Source: Candidatus Methanoperedentaceae archaeon (lineage in GTDB: Archaea; Halobacteriota; Methanosarcinia; Methanosarcinales; Methanoperedenaceae). From it: a stretch of DNA of 64,000 nucleotides. Position 1 is the stretch's first letter; every line of letters starts with the position of its first letter. Below, one piece after another: positions 20,442-29,190 of the stretch. A program made the translations under genes and the position numbers. The notes beneath the pieces are model-generated. The model was not told where the DNA came from, did no database searches, and saw only the letters and a program-made list of their open reading frames with translations. The DNA is taken from the NCBI GenBank assembly GCA_003104905.1, contig PQAS01000053.1:1-64000 (forward strand), given 5' to 3'.

Positions 20442-22715
20442 TTATGCCTTCCTCGCCGCTTTCAGCAGCAACTGCAGCTCTGTCCTTGCAACCATATCCC
20501 TTACAGTCTCAACCGCATCAATATTTGCGGAAATACTTGTTATCCCGAGTTCCACAAGCCTCTTTGCAACTTTCGGGTTGCTGCCAGCCTGTCCGCATAT
20601 GCTGGTTTTCACACCAACCTTATTGCACTCGATGATCACATGCTCGATGAGTTTCATGATGGCAGGATGCAACTCATTATAAAGATGCGCCACATGCTCG
20701 TTATTCCTGTCCACAGCGAGGGTGTACTGGGTGAGGTCGTTCGTGCCGAAGCTCACGAAGTTAAGCCCCTCTGCAATGAACTGGTCGATAATAAGAGCCG
20801 CTGCTGGTATCTCAACCATTATCCCGACATCGATCTTGTCAATGTCAAGCCCATTATTTCGCATGAACTCTTTTGCCCGCCTCAGCTCCGTTGGATGCTG
20901 GACAAGAGGGATCATTATACCAATATTATTGTAACCGCGTTTTATCAATTCCTTGAACGCCCTCACTTCAAGTTCAAAGTGTTCCGTGTCTATAAGATCG
21001 CGCCGGATACCGCGGAATCCAAGCATCGGGTTTGGCTCAACAGGTTCGCCCTCGCCGCCTTCCATAGCCCTGAACTCATCCGTAGGCGCATCAAGGGTCC
21101 TTACCCATACAGGCCTGGGATAGAAAGCATCAACAACCGTCTGTATCCGCGAAACAAGTTCCGCAACATACTCATCGGCCTTTCCTTCTTTTATGTACTG
21201 CTTTGGATGCTTGGGAAGACCAAGGATCATGTGCTCGATACGCAAAAGTCCCACACCGTCCGCTTGTGTTTCAATAGCTCTGGCTGTTGCTTCGGGAATG
21301 GAAACGTTCACTTTCACTTCTGTTGCTGTAACAGGTTTTGATTTTGCAAATGATACTACTGATTTTTCCGTCTGTGCAGATGCAGGGCTTGCGATCTCTT
21401 TCTTACCCTCAAATACAAGTCCTTTTTCCCCATCTACAGTTATTTTCATGCCGTCTGTCAATAACTCGGTTGCTTTTCTTGTTCCCACAACAGCCGGGCA
21501 GCCAAGTTCCCTTGATACGATGGCTGCATGGCATGTAAGCCCGCCTTCATCGGTTACGATAGCGGCAGCACGTTTCATTGCAGGTACCATGTCCGGGGTG
21601 GTCATGATAGCTACAAGAATATCACCGTCTTTGACTTTACCCAGTTCACTTGCATCCACTACCAGTTTTGCCTCACCGTATGCAATTCCCGGCGAGGCGC
21701 CAAGTCCTTCAAGAAGGGCGGTAGTTGCGACTTTTTCATTAGGTTCTTTCTTTTTGATCGTAGTGATGGGTCTTGATTGGAGAATGAATATCTCTTTGTT
21801 CTTTATCGCCCATTCGATATCCTGGGGTATGCCATAGAGTTCTTCCAGCAATTCCCCGAACTCAACGAGCTTTAATATTTCATCATCATCCAGAACCCTG
21901 GCATTTTTCTTGTCGGATGGCACCGGAATATCGTTTGTCTTCCCTGTTTTTGGGTCCTTTGTATGCATGATATTCTTGGTGGCTATCTTTCGTTCTTTAA
22001 TGGTTCTGGAATTTCTATCTACCAAATAATAATCCGGTGAAACCGAGCCTGAAACCACAGTCTCTCCCAATCCCCATGCACCTTCAATTATAGTAAGAGG
22101 CTCTCCGGTTGAAGGATGCGACGAGAACATGACGCCTGCTTTGTCAGCTTCTACCATCATCTGGACAACAGCACAAAGATTTACCTTGCTGTGATCAAAA
22201 CCCTGCTTCACTCGATAATAGATAGCCCGCGCCCCATAAAGAGATGCCCAGCATTTCTTTACCGCATCGATCACGTTTTGCTCTCCTTTCATATTTAGAA
22301 AAGTATCCTGTTGTCCTGCGAAACTGGCGTCCGGCAGATCTTCTGCGGTCGCACTTGAGCGGACGGCAACATAAACCTCCCCTCCCTCTTTCTCGCATAG
22401 ATCCCGGTATTTTGACCTGATGCTGTTATCGATATCTTGCGGCATTTTTGCATTCATTATGATCTTTTTCGCTTTCTTCTCTGCATTCCTTAAGATATCC
22501 GCATTATCTACATCAACTTCAAGCGAGCCGAATAGCTCATCATTTATACTATTTTCATCAATAAATCTCCGGAAAGCCTGTGCTGTCACCGCAAAACCCG
22601 TGGGGACCGGCAGTTCTGCCCGCAGCATCTCACCAAGACTTGCACCTTTTCCACCAACGATAGCGATATCTTCTTTTCCAACCTCTTCAAGCCATACAAC
22701 CGAATCTTCTGTCAT
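20442..22715 (-). CDS. ppsA: Phosphoenolpyruvate synthase
   Basis: Converts pyruvate and ATP to PEP, AMP and phosphate for gluconeogenesis. At 757 aa it has the three PpsA parts: the ATP-grasp domain (GGKGASLGEM at the N-terminus, VAVRSSATAEDLP), the swivelling phosphohistidine domain (GGLTCHAAIVSRELG, His at about residue 395), and the PEP-binding barrel ending in FVSFGTNDLTQYTLAVDRNN and ICGQAGSNP with the active-site Cys. The N-terminus is slightly abbreviated relative to E. coli PpsA (792 aa). AAAGGAGAT precedes the ATG. The start overlaps the upstream regulator gene by 4 nt, so the two are co-transcribed. Confidence 0.97.
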   Translation of the reverse strand: MTEDSVVWLEEVGKEDIAIVGGKGASLGEMLRAELPVPTGFAVTAQAFRRFIDENSINDELFGSLEVDVDNADILRNAEKKAKKIIMNAKMPQDIDNSIRSKYRDLCEKEGGEVYVAVRSSATAEDLPDASFAGQQDTFLNMKGEQNVIDAVKKCWASLYGARAIYYRVKQGFDHSKVNLCAVVQMMVEADKAGVMFSSHPSTGEPLTIIEGAWGLGETVVSGSVSPDYYLVDRNSRTIKERKIATKNIMHTKDPKTGKTNDIPVPSDKKNARVLDDDEILKLVEFGELLEELYGIPQDIEWAIKNKEIFILQSRPITTIKKKEPNEKVATTALLEGLGASPGIAYGEAKLVVDASELGKVKDGDILVAIMTTPDMVPAMKRAAAIVTDEGGLTCHAAIVSRELGCPAVVGTRKATELLTDGMKITVDGEKGLVFEGKKEIASPASAQTEKSVVSFAKSKPVTATEVKVNVSIPEATARAIETQADGVGLLRIEHMILGLPKHPKQYIKEGKADEYVAELVSRIQTVVDAFYPRPVWVRTLDAPTDEFRAMEGGEGEPVEPNPMLGFRGIRRDLIDTEHFELEVRAFKELIKRGYNNIGIMIPLVQHPTELRRAKEFMRNNGLDIDKIDVGIMVEIPAAALIIDQFIAEGLNFVSFGTNDLTQYTLAVDRNNEHVAHLYNELHPAIMKLIEHVIIECNKVGVKTSICGQAGSNPKVAKRLVELGITSISANIDAVETVRDMVARTELQLLLKAARKA

Positions 22716-23185
22716 ATTTTTATCTCCTTTAATGATTTTTGGATCTTCACGAGTTTTTTATCATAACTTTCTACAGCTACTTTGACCATAAATGTGAGTT
22801 TTTCCCGGCTAAAACCAAGTTCTTTTGCTAGATTATCAAGGAAATATACATCGATTTCCTTATGCTGCGCCCTTTCCACCCTTATAGCTTCGATAAGTGC
22901 CATAGCATTAATAAACTTCCTGGCAAAATCAAATGTTGGAGTCACACTTCCTGTTTCAATGCGCGATATGGATTCACGGCGAAGCTCCATTAACTCCCCA
23001 AATTCTTCCTGTGACATACCATATCTCTTCCTGTATTCACAAATTACTTCCCCGGTATCAGGATATAAAAATAATGCTCCGGCTATTTCTTTTTGAAATG
23101 ATACGAGCCATTTCTGAGTATATAACAAGGGTTTTGATGTCAATTTAAAGTATCTCTCCTGAATCGATGTTAACTTAAATGTCAC
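22712..23185 (-). CDS. XRE-family transcriptional regulator, coupled to ppsA
   Basis: About 157 aa with a helix-turn-helix near residues 50-75 (YRKRYGMSQEEFGELM, then RRESISRIETG) and a helical C-terminal domain. The 4-nt overlap with ppsA suggests it controls that gene and itself. The frame begins at a GTG at 23185, but an in-frame TTG at 23143 has CAGGAGAGA about 10 nt upstream and may be the true start. A perfect palindrome upstream at 23251 is a candidate binding site. Confidence 0.8.
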   Translation of the reverse strand: MTFKLTSIQERYFKLTSKPLLYTQKWLVSFQKEIAGALFLYPDTGEVICEYRKRYGMSQEEFGELMELRRESISRIETGSVTPTFDFARKFINAMALIEAIRVERAQHKEIDVYFLDNLAKELGFSREKLTFMVKVAVESYDKKLVKIQKSLKEIKI

Positions 23186-23250
23186 ACTCGATTTTCATTG
23201 CTATTTTGAATTGATGATATTAATACCTTTTCAACAAATGGTGAAAAATA

Positions 23251-23265
23251 ACATGATTATCATGT
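23251..23265. promoter_or_regulatory. Palindromic operator candidate upstream of regulator-ppsA
   Basis: ACATGAT-T-ATCATGT is a perfect 7-bp inverted repeat with one central base, 66 nt before the regulator's GTG and just upstream of a TATA-like GGTATTAATATC on the minus strand. Confidence 0.45.
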
Positions 23266-23282
23266 CACATTATTTGCATTTT

Positions 23283-23753
23283 CTATTGCGGAATCTCTCT
23301 CCATGCGAGCAATCCCCCGGCTGCGACCATAACCCCTGCAAGTGCAACGATATATAATCCATATCCAGCCCCGGACTGCATGGATGCCCCCATAAAGTCC
23401 CCGGAGAATTCCCATATGCTCCTGATATTAACTACTCCGCCGCCGATTATTAGAAAACCGCATATGAACAATGCAAGGGATTGGATTTTTTCACGAAAGA
23501 ATATGGCAATTGCCAGGCTTACGATCCCAAGTGCCAGGACTCCGAGCCCCTGGAATTCCCAGTTGGCTTTTTCGCCCCAGAGCCCAAGCAGAAGCCCGCT
23601 TCCACTGATCGAACCAAGGCCATTCACGGAAATACTTGATGACATTGCGCTTGATTGTGCGCTGTACCATGGCAAGAAAACACTTACTATAGATATAATT
23701 CCACCTGCAAATGCAAGAATTTGTGCATTGCTAAAACCATTTTTAGTTCCCAT
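23283..23753 (-). CDS. Small membrane protein, four predicted TM helices
   Basis: A 156-aa protein with hydrophobic helices at about residues 10-28, 60-80, 85-105 and 130-150. The segment after the first helix (FLPWYSAQSS, Ser/Gly-rich) probably faces outside. The pattern FAGGIISIVSVFLPWY recurs in small archaeal and bacterial membrane proteins of unknown function. It is monocistronic on the minus strand, upstream of the ppsA regulator. No function assigned. Confidence 0.65.
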   Translation of the reverse strand: MGTKNGFSNAQILAFAGGIISIVSVFLPWYSAQSSAMSSSISVNGLGSISGSGLLLGLWGEKANWEFQGLGVLALGIVSLAIAIFFREKIQSLALFICGFLIIGGGVVNIRSIWEFSGDFMGASMQSGAGYGLYIVALAGVMVAAGGLLAWREIPQ

Positions 23754-23847
23754 GCCGGCTTTTTATGCAGTTATAATATAAATTCATTATCCAGGATATT
23801 GTGAATATAAACGAAAGGCCGAAATATAAAGCAGATAATGATAACAT

Positions 23848-25515
23848 ATGCGTGTACTCATAATTGATGGCTATGTGGATGAACCCGCATGCCTTGGCGT
23901 TCCGCCGTATATAGCTCCTTATCCGCGGTATATTGCAGGTGCTCTAATTGAAAAAGGATTGCAAAAGGAGGATATAACATATCGAACAATAGACCGCATC
24001 CGTTCCCACAGGGAGCCTCTGCGATTTGATCTTATCGTCATTATAGCAGGAATGACAGTTCCCGGGAAATATTTAAGGGCATCTCCTGTCACCCTGAAAG
24101 AAATAAGAGAACTGTCACATCTTGAAGGTACAAAGATAATCGGGGGTCCTATCAGGCTTGGATATGGCGAGGAAGGCGGTTCATCGGCAAAAGACCTCCA
24201 GATCCCGGGAATTACGCTTGCAAAGAAAGACATCGAGGCATTCGTTTACGATCTTTTAGAACATAAAGATCCTTCGAATGTCCAGCACAGGATGCGGACT
24301 ACCCCAGAAATAGGAAGATGGGGTGATAAAGGCGCTTTCATTATCACCCAGCACCCTGATTATCCGTATGTGATGTGCGAAATTGAGACCTATCGGGGAT
24401 GCCCGCGCCATTCACACTGTTCTTTCTGCACCGAACCTTTCTATGGGAAGCCTGATTTTCGTGAAATTGAAGATGTTATAAGAGAAGTATCAGCTCTCTA
24501 TGAGAATGGCGCCCGTTATTTCAGGTTGGGAAGACAACCTGATCTATTTATGTACCGGTCAAGAAATGGTGTTCCTGACCCGGAAGCTATTGAAGAGCTA
24601 TACAGGAACATAAGGAAAGTTGCGCCAGAACTTAAAGTCCTTCATATGGATAATGCCAATCCTGTGACGCTATCAAAGTATCCCGACGAATCAAGACATA
24701 TTGCAGAGATAATCGTGAAATATCATACATCGGGAGATGTTGCAGCACTGGGAATGGAAAGCGCAGACCCTGATGTGATAAGTGCAAATGACCTGAAGGC
24801 AACTCCTGATGAAGTATTTGAAGCAATAAAACTCTTGAATAAAGCAGGAGCCGAAAGTGGAGCAAGCGGTCTTCCTGAGCTATTGCCCGGAATAAATTTT
24901 GTTCACGGCCTGAAAGGTGAAACAAAAAAGACATTTGAACTAAACTTTGAATTCCTGAAAAAAGTATTAGATAATGGCCTCATGGTCCGGAGAGTAAATA
25001 TCAGGCAGGTGATGACCTTTTCAGGCACTCCAATGCAGGGGCATGATGAAATCGTAAGACAGAACAAGGAATTGTTCCTCAGATACAAAGAAAAAGTACG
25101 CAATGAGATCGATCTTCCAATGCTTCGCCGTTTGATCCCGGCCGGGACTATACTAAAAGATGTCAGGACTGAGATTTTCGATAAGATCACCTTCGCACGC
25201 CAGCTTGGCACATATCCTTTGCTTGTCGGGATTCCCATGAAACTTGATCCTGGCCTCTCGTTTGATATACTGGTGACAGAACACGGGCACAGGTCGATAA
25301 CAGGGCTCCCTGTGCCGATTGATATTAACCGTCTCCCGATCAAATTACTGAAGACGATTCCCGGAATTGATAATAAACAGGTCGCGCAAGTGATGCGTCA
25401 AAGACCTTTCAGGGATAAAGAGGATATTATTGCCCGGACTTCGATAAGGGGAAAGATACTGGAGCACATTTTGCAGGACGTGTGCAGCCAAAAAAAGCTC
25501 AGGTTATCAAATTAA
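23848..25515 (+). CDS. Radical SAM protein with N-terminal B12-like and C-terminal HhH domains
   Basis: A 555-aa protein. The N-terminal about 150 residues begin [17 protein letters not shown] and look like a Rossmann/B12-binding-type domain. The radical SAM cluster motif is [10 protein letters not shown], with C-x5-C-x2-C spacing instead of the usual C-x3-C-x2-C, around residue 190. The barrel follows, and the C-terminus has a helix-hairpin-helix ([17 protein letters not shown] and following) after a small beta-rich part. The HhH suggests nucleic-acid contact, so an RNA- or tRNA-modifying role is possible but unproven. Stands alone, with ppsA divergent upstream. Confidence 0.8.
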   Translation: MRVLIIDGYVDEPACLGVPPYIAPYPRYIAGALIEKGLQKEDITYRTIDRIRSHREPLRFDLIVIIAGMTVPGKYLRASPVTLKEIRELSHLEGTKIIGGPIRLGYGEEGGSSAKDLQIPGITLAKKDIEAFVYDLLEHKDPSNVQHRMRTTPEIGRWGDKGAFIITQHPDYPYVMCEIETYRGCPRHSHCSFCTEPFYGKPDFREIEDVIREVSALYENGARYFRLGRQPDLFMYRSRNGVPDPEAIEELYRNIRKVAPELKVLHMDNANPVTLSKYPDESRHIAEIIVKYHTSGDVAALGMESADPDVISANDLKATPDEVFEAIKLLNKAGAESGASGLPELLPGINFVHGLKGETKKTFELNFEFLKKVLDNGLMVRRVNIRQVMTFSGTPMQGHDEIVRQNKELFLRYKEKVRNEIDLPMLRRLIPAGTILKDVRTEIFDKITFARQLGTYPLLVGIPMKLDPGLSFDILVTEHGHRSITGLPVPIDINRLPIKLLKTIPGIDNKQVAQVMRQRPFRDKEDIIARTSIRGKILEHILQDVCSQKKLRLSN

Positions 25516-25882
25516 ATTACACTCCCTTTTTAAATAAAAAATGATTCTTATCGGGAGAGCCATCGATCACCAAGTATCACAATAATACTAATAATATTTT
25601 GGACTGAGCCCTCAATCGGTTACTAAGCACTGTTTATGATACTTGATATCCAGAGGCATACCTGCTAAATTAAGCATCCACCTTCCTGGCAATTGTTGCT
25701 TAGATACTGGCTATTTTTGACTATCCCCTCGAAAAGGTAAAGCAGGATTTTTTAAACAATAATTTTTCAACTTTTTTCGGTTGCTTCGTACAATACATTC
25801 TTATATCAGTTTCGCAATCGGACAGTATATATATTAATTATGTAATGTATATGGAAGCGTCTGATTGATAAAGATAAAATAT
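25516..25882. other. Intergenic region, no gene seen
   Basis: 367 bp of AT-rich DNA between the radical SAM gene and the tRNA. A short T-run (CCCTTTTTAAAT, about 25531-25542) may end the radical SAM transcript. I see no coding frame, structured RNA or repeat that I can support. Confidence 0.4.
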
Positions 25883-25997
25883 GAGAATGGTGGGACTTGA
25901 ACCCACGACAGCTTAGTCATCACTGCCCTTTGGGGATATGAGCCCCTTAGTCTAAAACAAGGACGCCAAGCGCTCTCCCTGTCTGAGCTACATTCTC
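25883..25997 (-). tRNA. tRNA with intron (isotype uncertain, possibly Ile-GAU)
   Basis: On the minus strand a 7-bp acceptor stem GAGAATG/CATTCTC is perfect. The D-arm is GCTC...GAGC, the T-arm GTGGG TTCAAGT CCCAC, and the discriminator A; CCA is not encoded. At 115 nt it is about 42 nt too long, so an intron is expected. The anticodon stem CTTGG/CTAAG is the best fit; if about 42 nt are removed after C32 the loop reads CTGATGA, anticodon GAU (Ile). A loop CTCATAT in an internal hairpin GGGG/CCCC would instead suggest CAU, but it leaves unexplained extra bases. No canonical bulge-helix-bulge was found, so isotype and splice sites are uncertain. Confidence 0.7.
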
Positions 25998-26137
25998 TTA
26001 TTTCTAGTATAAACATTATAGCATAAAAATATAACGATTGTATTCTTAATGCTCGTCTTCCTAATAAAATATAAAGTAATTAATATCTATATATCTTTAA
26101 ATATTATATCTACATATATTCCTTCTTTATACGCAAA

Positions 26138-26202
26138 AAGAGGCCTCAAAGGTGGATTATCAAAGGCAAAATGGGCGTTATTGCAATTTGCAGAGGCCTC
26201 TT
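26138..26202. repeat. Long-loop inverted repeat with GAGGCCTC arms
   Basis: AAGAGGCCTC (26138-26147) and GAGGCCTCTT (26193-26202) are perfect 10-bp inverted arms, each containing the self-palindrome GAGGCCTC, with 45 nt between. It lies in the 337-bp gap between the tRNA and the VapBC-like pair. It could be a structured transcript or a protein-binding site. Nothing else is seen in the gap. Confidence 0.5.
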
Positions 26203-26317
26203 GCCATTGATACGGCGCCATCATTTAAATCCATTTTCCAGAATTTTTCATGAGCATCCAGAAATGCACATATGAGAATTTGAGGGAGACGACCTTATCA
26301 CATTTAAAATTGGAAAC

Positions 26318-26334
26318 TTTGATATGATATCAAA
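26318..26334. promoter_or_regulatory. Palindromic operator of the VapBC-like operon
   Basis: TTTGATAT-G-ATATCAAA is an 8-bp perfect inverted repeat with one central base, ending immediately before the ATG at 26335. A TATA-like ATTTAAAA at 26302-26309 places the transcription start near 26330. A ribbon-helix-helix dimer bound here would block the operon, as in typical autoregulated toxin-antitoxin modules. Confidence 0.7.
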
Positions 26335-26592
26335 ATGATATACATTTATATGGCAGATACTCAGATTATTTTCAGACTTGATAAAAAGTTACTTAAAGAC
26401 CTTGATGATACTCTTAAAATCTCTGGATTCAAAACAAGAAATGAATGGTTTAGAGCATCGATCAGGCAATTTCTCGATGATATTGAGCGGAAAAAAATGC
26501 TTCAAAAGCTCAAAAAGATTGAAGTGGAAGGTTTAGAAGACAAAGATATCGAGAATGTGGTCAATAGATGGCGTTCTGAGAAGAACAAATGA
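26335..26592 (+). CDS. Ribbon-helix-helix (CopG/VapB-like) antitoxin
   Basis: An 85-aa protein. IIFRLDKKLLKDLDD gives the RHH strand and first helix, and FKTRNEWFRASIRQFL the second helix; the charged C-terminus would bind the toxin. Translation may begin at ATG 26335 on a nearly leaderless transcript or at ATG 26350. It overlaps the PIN gene by 4 nt. Confidence 0.82.
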   Translation: MIYIYMADTQIIFRLDKKLLKDLDDTLKISGFKTRNEWFRASIRQFLDDIERKKMLQKLKKIEVEGLEDKDIENVVNRWRSEKNK

Positions 26593-27023
26593 TAATTATT
26601 GACACCAACATTCTGTTGTCCTTTCTTCTCACCAACGGAATAACTCGGAGAATAATTATTGAGAATCCAGAGCTTTTTATGTCCCCAGCACATTGTTTTG
26701 ATGAATTATGGGAACATAGAAAGCGTTGGAATGAAAGGAAGCTTCCAGACAATGAACTGATTGAAATCCTTGATGATGTAAAAAGGCTATTCGTTATAGC
26801 TATATCTCCAGAGGTTTACAATTCCCATATAGCGGAAGCGGAAAAACTCACCGCTGATAAAGATGATGCTCCAGTGATTGCACTTGCATTATCTATTGAC
26901 AATGATGGAATATGGACATTTAATACCAAGCATTTCAGGCAGAAGATATTTGGAGATCGTATCAAAGTACTTTCCACAAAAGATGTCATAAGATTAGTAT
27001 CCCTTGATAAAAACCATACATGA
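26589..27023 (+). CDS. PIN domain toxin (VapC-like)
   Basis: A 144-aa PIN domain RNase candidate. Acidic residues expected for metal binding are visible: Asp in MIIIDTNILLSFL, Glu in CFDELWEH, Asp in DKDDAPVIALALS, and the final acidic/Asn region TFNTKHF. Coupled with the RHH antitoxin by an ATGA overlap. VapC proteins typically cleave tRNA or rRNA; the target here is unknown. Confidence 0.82.
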   Translation: MIIIDTNILLSFLLTNGITRRIIIENPELFMSPAHCFDELWEHRKRWNERKLPDNELIEILDDVKRLFVIAISPEVYNSHIAEAEKLTADKDDAPVIALALSIDNDGIWTFNTKHFRQKIFGDRIKVLSTKDVIRLVSLDKNHT

Positions 27024-27110
27024 TCTCAAGTTGGAAGCAAGGCTAGGGTTAGTGGTCCACAGACCTTCTGGGGTAAATTAGTCATTTTAGCCTTCATAAT
27101 TTCCAAAATA

Positions 27111-27240
27111 CCTAAATTCCCGAAAAATTAGGAACTATGTTCTAATTTTCGGGTAGTGTACTAACTTTCGTGAACTGATGTCTTATGTGTCTTATTCGGC
27201 GTCAAATCGCACCCAGGTTCAATTAATAGGGAATTTAGGA
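27111..27240. repeat. Miniature element with CCTAAATTCCC terminal inverted repeats (129-130 bp)
   Basis: Begins CCTAAATTCCC (27111-27121) and ends GGGAATTTAGG (27229-27239). A nested hairpin CCCGAAAAATTAG / CTAATTTTCGGG (27119-27131 / 27142-27153) lies at the left end. It is flanked by AAAAT-like sequence and has no coding capacity. Shares its ends with the elements at 20315 and 43778. The remaining DNA in 27024-27261 is unremarkable. Confidence 0.7.
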
Positions 27241-27261
27241 AAATGATACTCTCCTTATTTT

Positions 27262-28065
27262 TTAAGATAAAGAGTAACTCTCTAATGCATTGGAAGCAAG
27301 GGTTTTATAATATTCTTTTTTGATCCCTTTAGATATCACTGCAGCTTCATCCAGTAGCAATTTGTCTTTGAATTTTATCCCGATTTCAATTTCGGTTTCC
27401 AAAATCTTTAGTAAAACGGCGGATTTTTCAAGTTCTTCCATGATGCTATCAGCCATAGCTATCGCTTTTTTTAAGAAATCATAACTTCTATTATCGTCAA
27501 GCCTGGCAAGCATCGAACTAGTATCGCAAAATGTCTGAATCTGATTTATTGTCCTGATCTCTTTACTTTTTTCGAGTATCGCGATGGATATATTGAGCAA
27601 TTCCAGTGATTTTTTCGGATCAATACCTGCCTTTGAAAGATTCCGGTAAGCCATTGCACGATATGAATTCAATGGTATCTGCTGCGCAAGGTCAAGTGAA
27701 TCTGCCCAGATAATATCATCTTTGTTATCAATACCGTATCTTCCAAAGCCAATTACGATTTCATGAAGAGCCACGGAAAGGTCAAGGTCGTTATCGATAC
27801 TCTGCGAAATTTTTACAGCTTCATCGAACCTATTTTTATCTTTATGTTTCATTTTTGCAATAGCGCGGATTATCTCAAGATAAGCTTTGGATGGGTCATC
27901 AGTCACCATTCCCGCTATTTTCAATGCTTCTTCGATATGCTGGTGGTCATTTGAACGCACAGCTTCCTGTGACAGCAGCCCCACAATATTTTTATATTTT
28001 CGCGAACGTTCAGCAGGGTCAGGAATAACAGCAGCGGCATCCACCAGTTCTTTTATTCCGGTCAT
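27262..28065 (-). CDS. Alpha-helical repeat protein (TPR-like)
   Basis: A 267-aa soluble, all-helical protein with recurring pairs such as EEALKIAGMVTD, DEAVKISQSIDND, DSLDLAQQIPL and DEAAVISKGIKK, spaced roughly 40-45 residues. The pattern resembles diverged tetratricopeptide or SEL1-like repeats, probably for protein binding. It has no signal or membrane segment. Eleven nt separate it from the following minus-strand neighbour (start 28351, end 28076), so the two are probably co-transcribed. Function unknown. Confidence 0.65.
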   Translation of the reverse strand: MTGIKELVDAAAVIPDPAERSRKYKNIVGLLSQEAVRSNDHQHIEEALKIAGMVTDDPSKAYLEIIRAIAKMKHKDKNRFDEAVKISQSIDNDLDLSVALHEIVIGFGRYGIDNKDDIIWADSLDLAQQIPLNSYRAMAYRNLSKAGIDPKKSLELLNISIAILEKSKEIRTINQIQTFCDTSSMLARLDDNRSYDFLKKAIAMADSIMEELEKSAVLLKILETEIEIGIKFKDKLLLDEAAVISKGIKKEYYKTLASNALESYSLS

Positions 28066-28075
28066 ATTATCCCCT

Positions 28076-28351
28076 TCAAAATGTCGATATATAACCCTTC
28101 TTAAATTCCTTTACTTCCCCTGTCATTGCATCTAAAATAAATAACGCTGTGGTAGGCATTTCTATAGGACCAGTCTTCTCTTTGAATTCTACATTTACCT
28201 TCCAAAGATCCCCTTCTTGTTTAGCGTTGTTAATTGAAAAATCTTCAATATTTAGCGCCATTTGTAAATGTTCTCTGATTCTTTTCTTCATTTCCGCAAA
28301 GCTCAATTTTTCTATTTTCATATTAGCGCCAACAAATATTGTATGTTGCAT
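28076..28351 (-). CDS. Small alpha/beta protein, GvpO- or PepSY-like
   Basis: A 91-aa protein with an N-terminal helix (FAEMKKRIREHLQMAL) and a beta-rich second half: GDLWKVNVEFKEK, TTALFILDAMTGEVKEF. The layout resembles gas-vesicle protein GvpO or PepSY-type domains, but no other gvp genes are nearby. An ATG at 28321 is an alternative start. Upstream of the helical-repeat gene, probably in one transcript. Confidence 0.55.
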   Translation of the reverse strand: MQHTIFVGANMKIEKLSFAEMKKRIREHLQMALNIEDFSINNAKQEGDLWKVNVEFKEKTGPIEMPTTALFILDAMTGEVKEFKKGYISTF

Positions 28352-28435
28352 CTATGAACTTAAACCTTTCATCTTGATGCAGTCAAGCATTAGAATTATG
28401 ATGCAATCTATGTATAAAAATAGTGAATGTATATT

Positions 28436-28754
28436 CTTTAATGCTCCTGCGCCCAGGTACAGGTTCTGGCAGGCATGTCCCGCATCAAGGTGGAGATACG
28501 TATCACCGCCATTTCATCCTGTAAGTATCTGCTGTCCAGATAAAAGTAACAGCGCTTTGCCCTATAAAATCCTGTCCTGGACAGCCTTCAATGACCTGTC
28601 TGCTATATTGGGCTGTATGTTTATCTCCACCATTTTATGACCAATGGCCAAGAATCTGTAAATACCATTCGGAAGATATGTTATTCGATCGGTCAGACCT
28701 GTCAAGATACTGAAACTTTGTTTTCTCCATAAATTCTTTTCCAATGGAACTCAT
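28436..28754 (-). pseudogene. Decayed SagB-type nitroreductase
   Basis: Pieces of one protein appear in order but in different frames. The N-terminus is SSIGKEFMEKTKFQYLDRSD. After an internal deletion comes LPNGIYRFLAIGHKMVE; then in the next frame IGQSAVTFIWTADTYRMKW; then in another frame GDTYLHLDAGHACQNLYLGA, where the reading is lost. These match the SagB/nitroreductase layout (GxxFMxxTKxxYL, PxGxYRY, GHAxQNLxL). At least two frameshifts and about 70 missing residues make it non-functional. Confidence 0.75.
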
Positions 28755-28780
28755 ACGCATCATATAAATCTTTTAAGACC

Positions 28781-28978
28781 TTATGCGCACCTCAGCATTT
28801 CTTCTAACATGTCGTCTACACTTAGCAAGTAACTTGCTCTTTCCATATCTATCTCCCCAAGGACATCTTTCTTCCCTAAAGACCAGTGATTGTCTAGGAT
28901 AATCCCGGAAAAAGGTTTCATGAAACCATGACCTATTTCCCATGTATTTTTTAAATATTCAAGCATATACGTTCCCAT
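28781..28978 (-). CDS. Small hypothetical protein, 65 aa
   Basis: Encodes a 65-aa soluble protein rich in Met, Glu and Gly (FMKPFSGIILDNHWSLGKKD). AGAGGTG stands 7 nt before the ATG, which is the main support for a real gene. Unrecognised family. It lies just upstream of the SagB pseudogene on the same strand. Confidence 0.5.
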   Translation of the reverse strand: MGTYMLEYLKNTWEIGHGFMKPFSGIILDNHWSLGKKDVLGEIDMERASYLLSVDDMLEEMLRCA

Positions 28979-29060
28979 TTATTTCACCTCTTGATTAAGC
29001 ATTATAGCATCTTAAGGGGTCATAAATGGTATAATCCGTTCTCAGAATATGGGAATGATT

Positions 29061-29190
29061 TCATGTTAATTCTCTTTTTAAGATATTATGTGCAATATTT
29101 AGCTGCTTGAATTTCTCAGTGTCCCCGGGTAGGCATATCATCAACACCAAAAACTCTCTTGCCTCTTTGCGTTTATCATCAACGTTCCGA
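29061..29190 (-). other. Possible gene remnant downstream of mutS
   Basis: A frame of about 43 codons without a convincing start reads protein-like sequence (DDKRKEAREFLVLM, then LPGDTEKFKQLNIAH) and ends at 29061. It may be a leftover 3' end of a gene once following mutS. The rest of 28979-29190 shows nothing. Confidence 0.25.

Noticed and set aside
22116-22298. Plus-strand frames inside ppsA
   Set aside because: Shadows of the strongly supported minus-strand gene; no ribosome-binding site.
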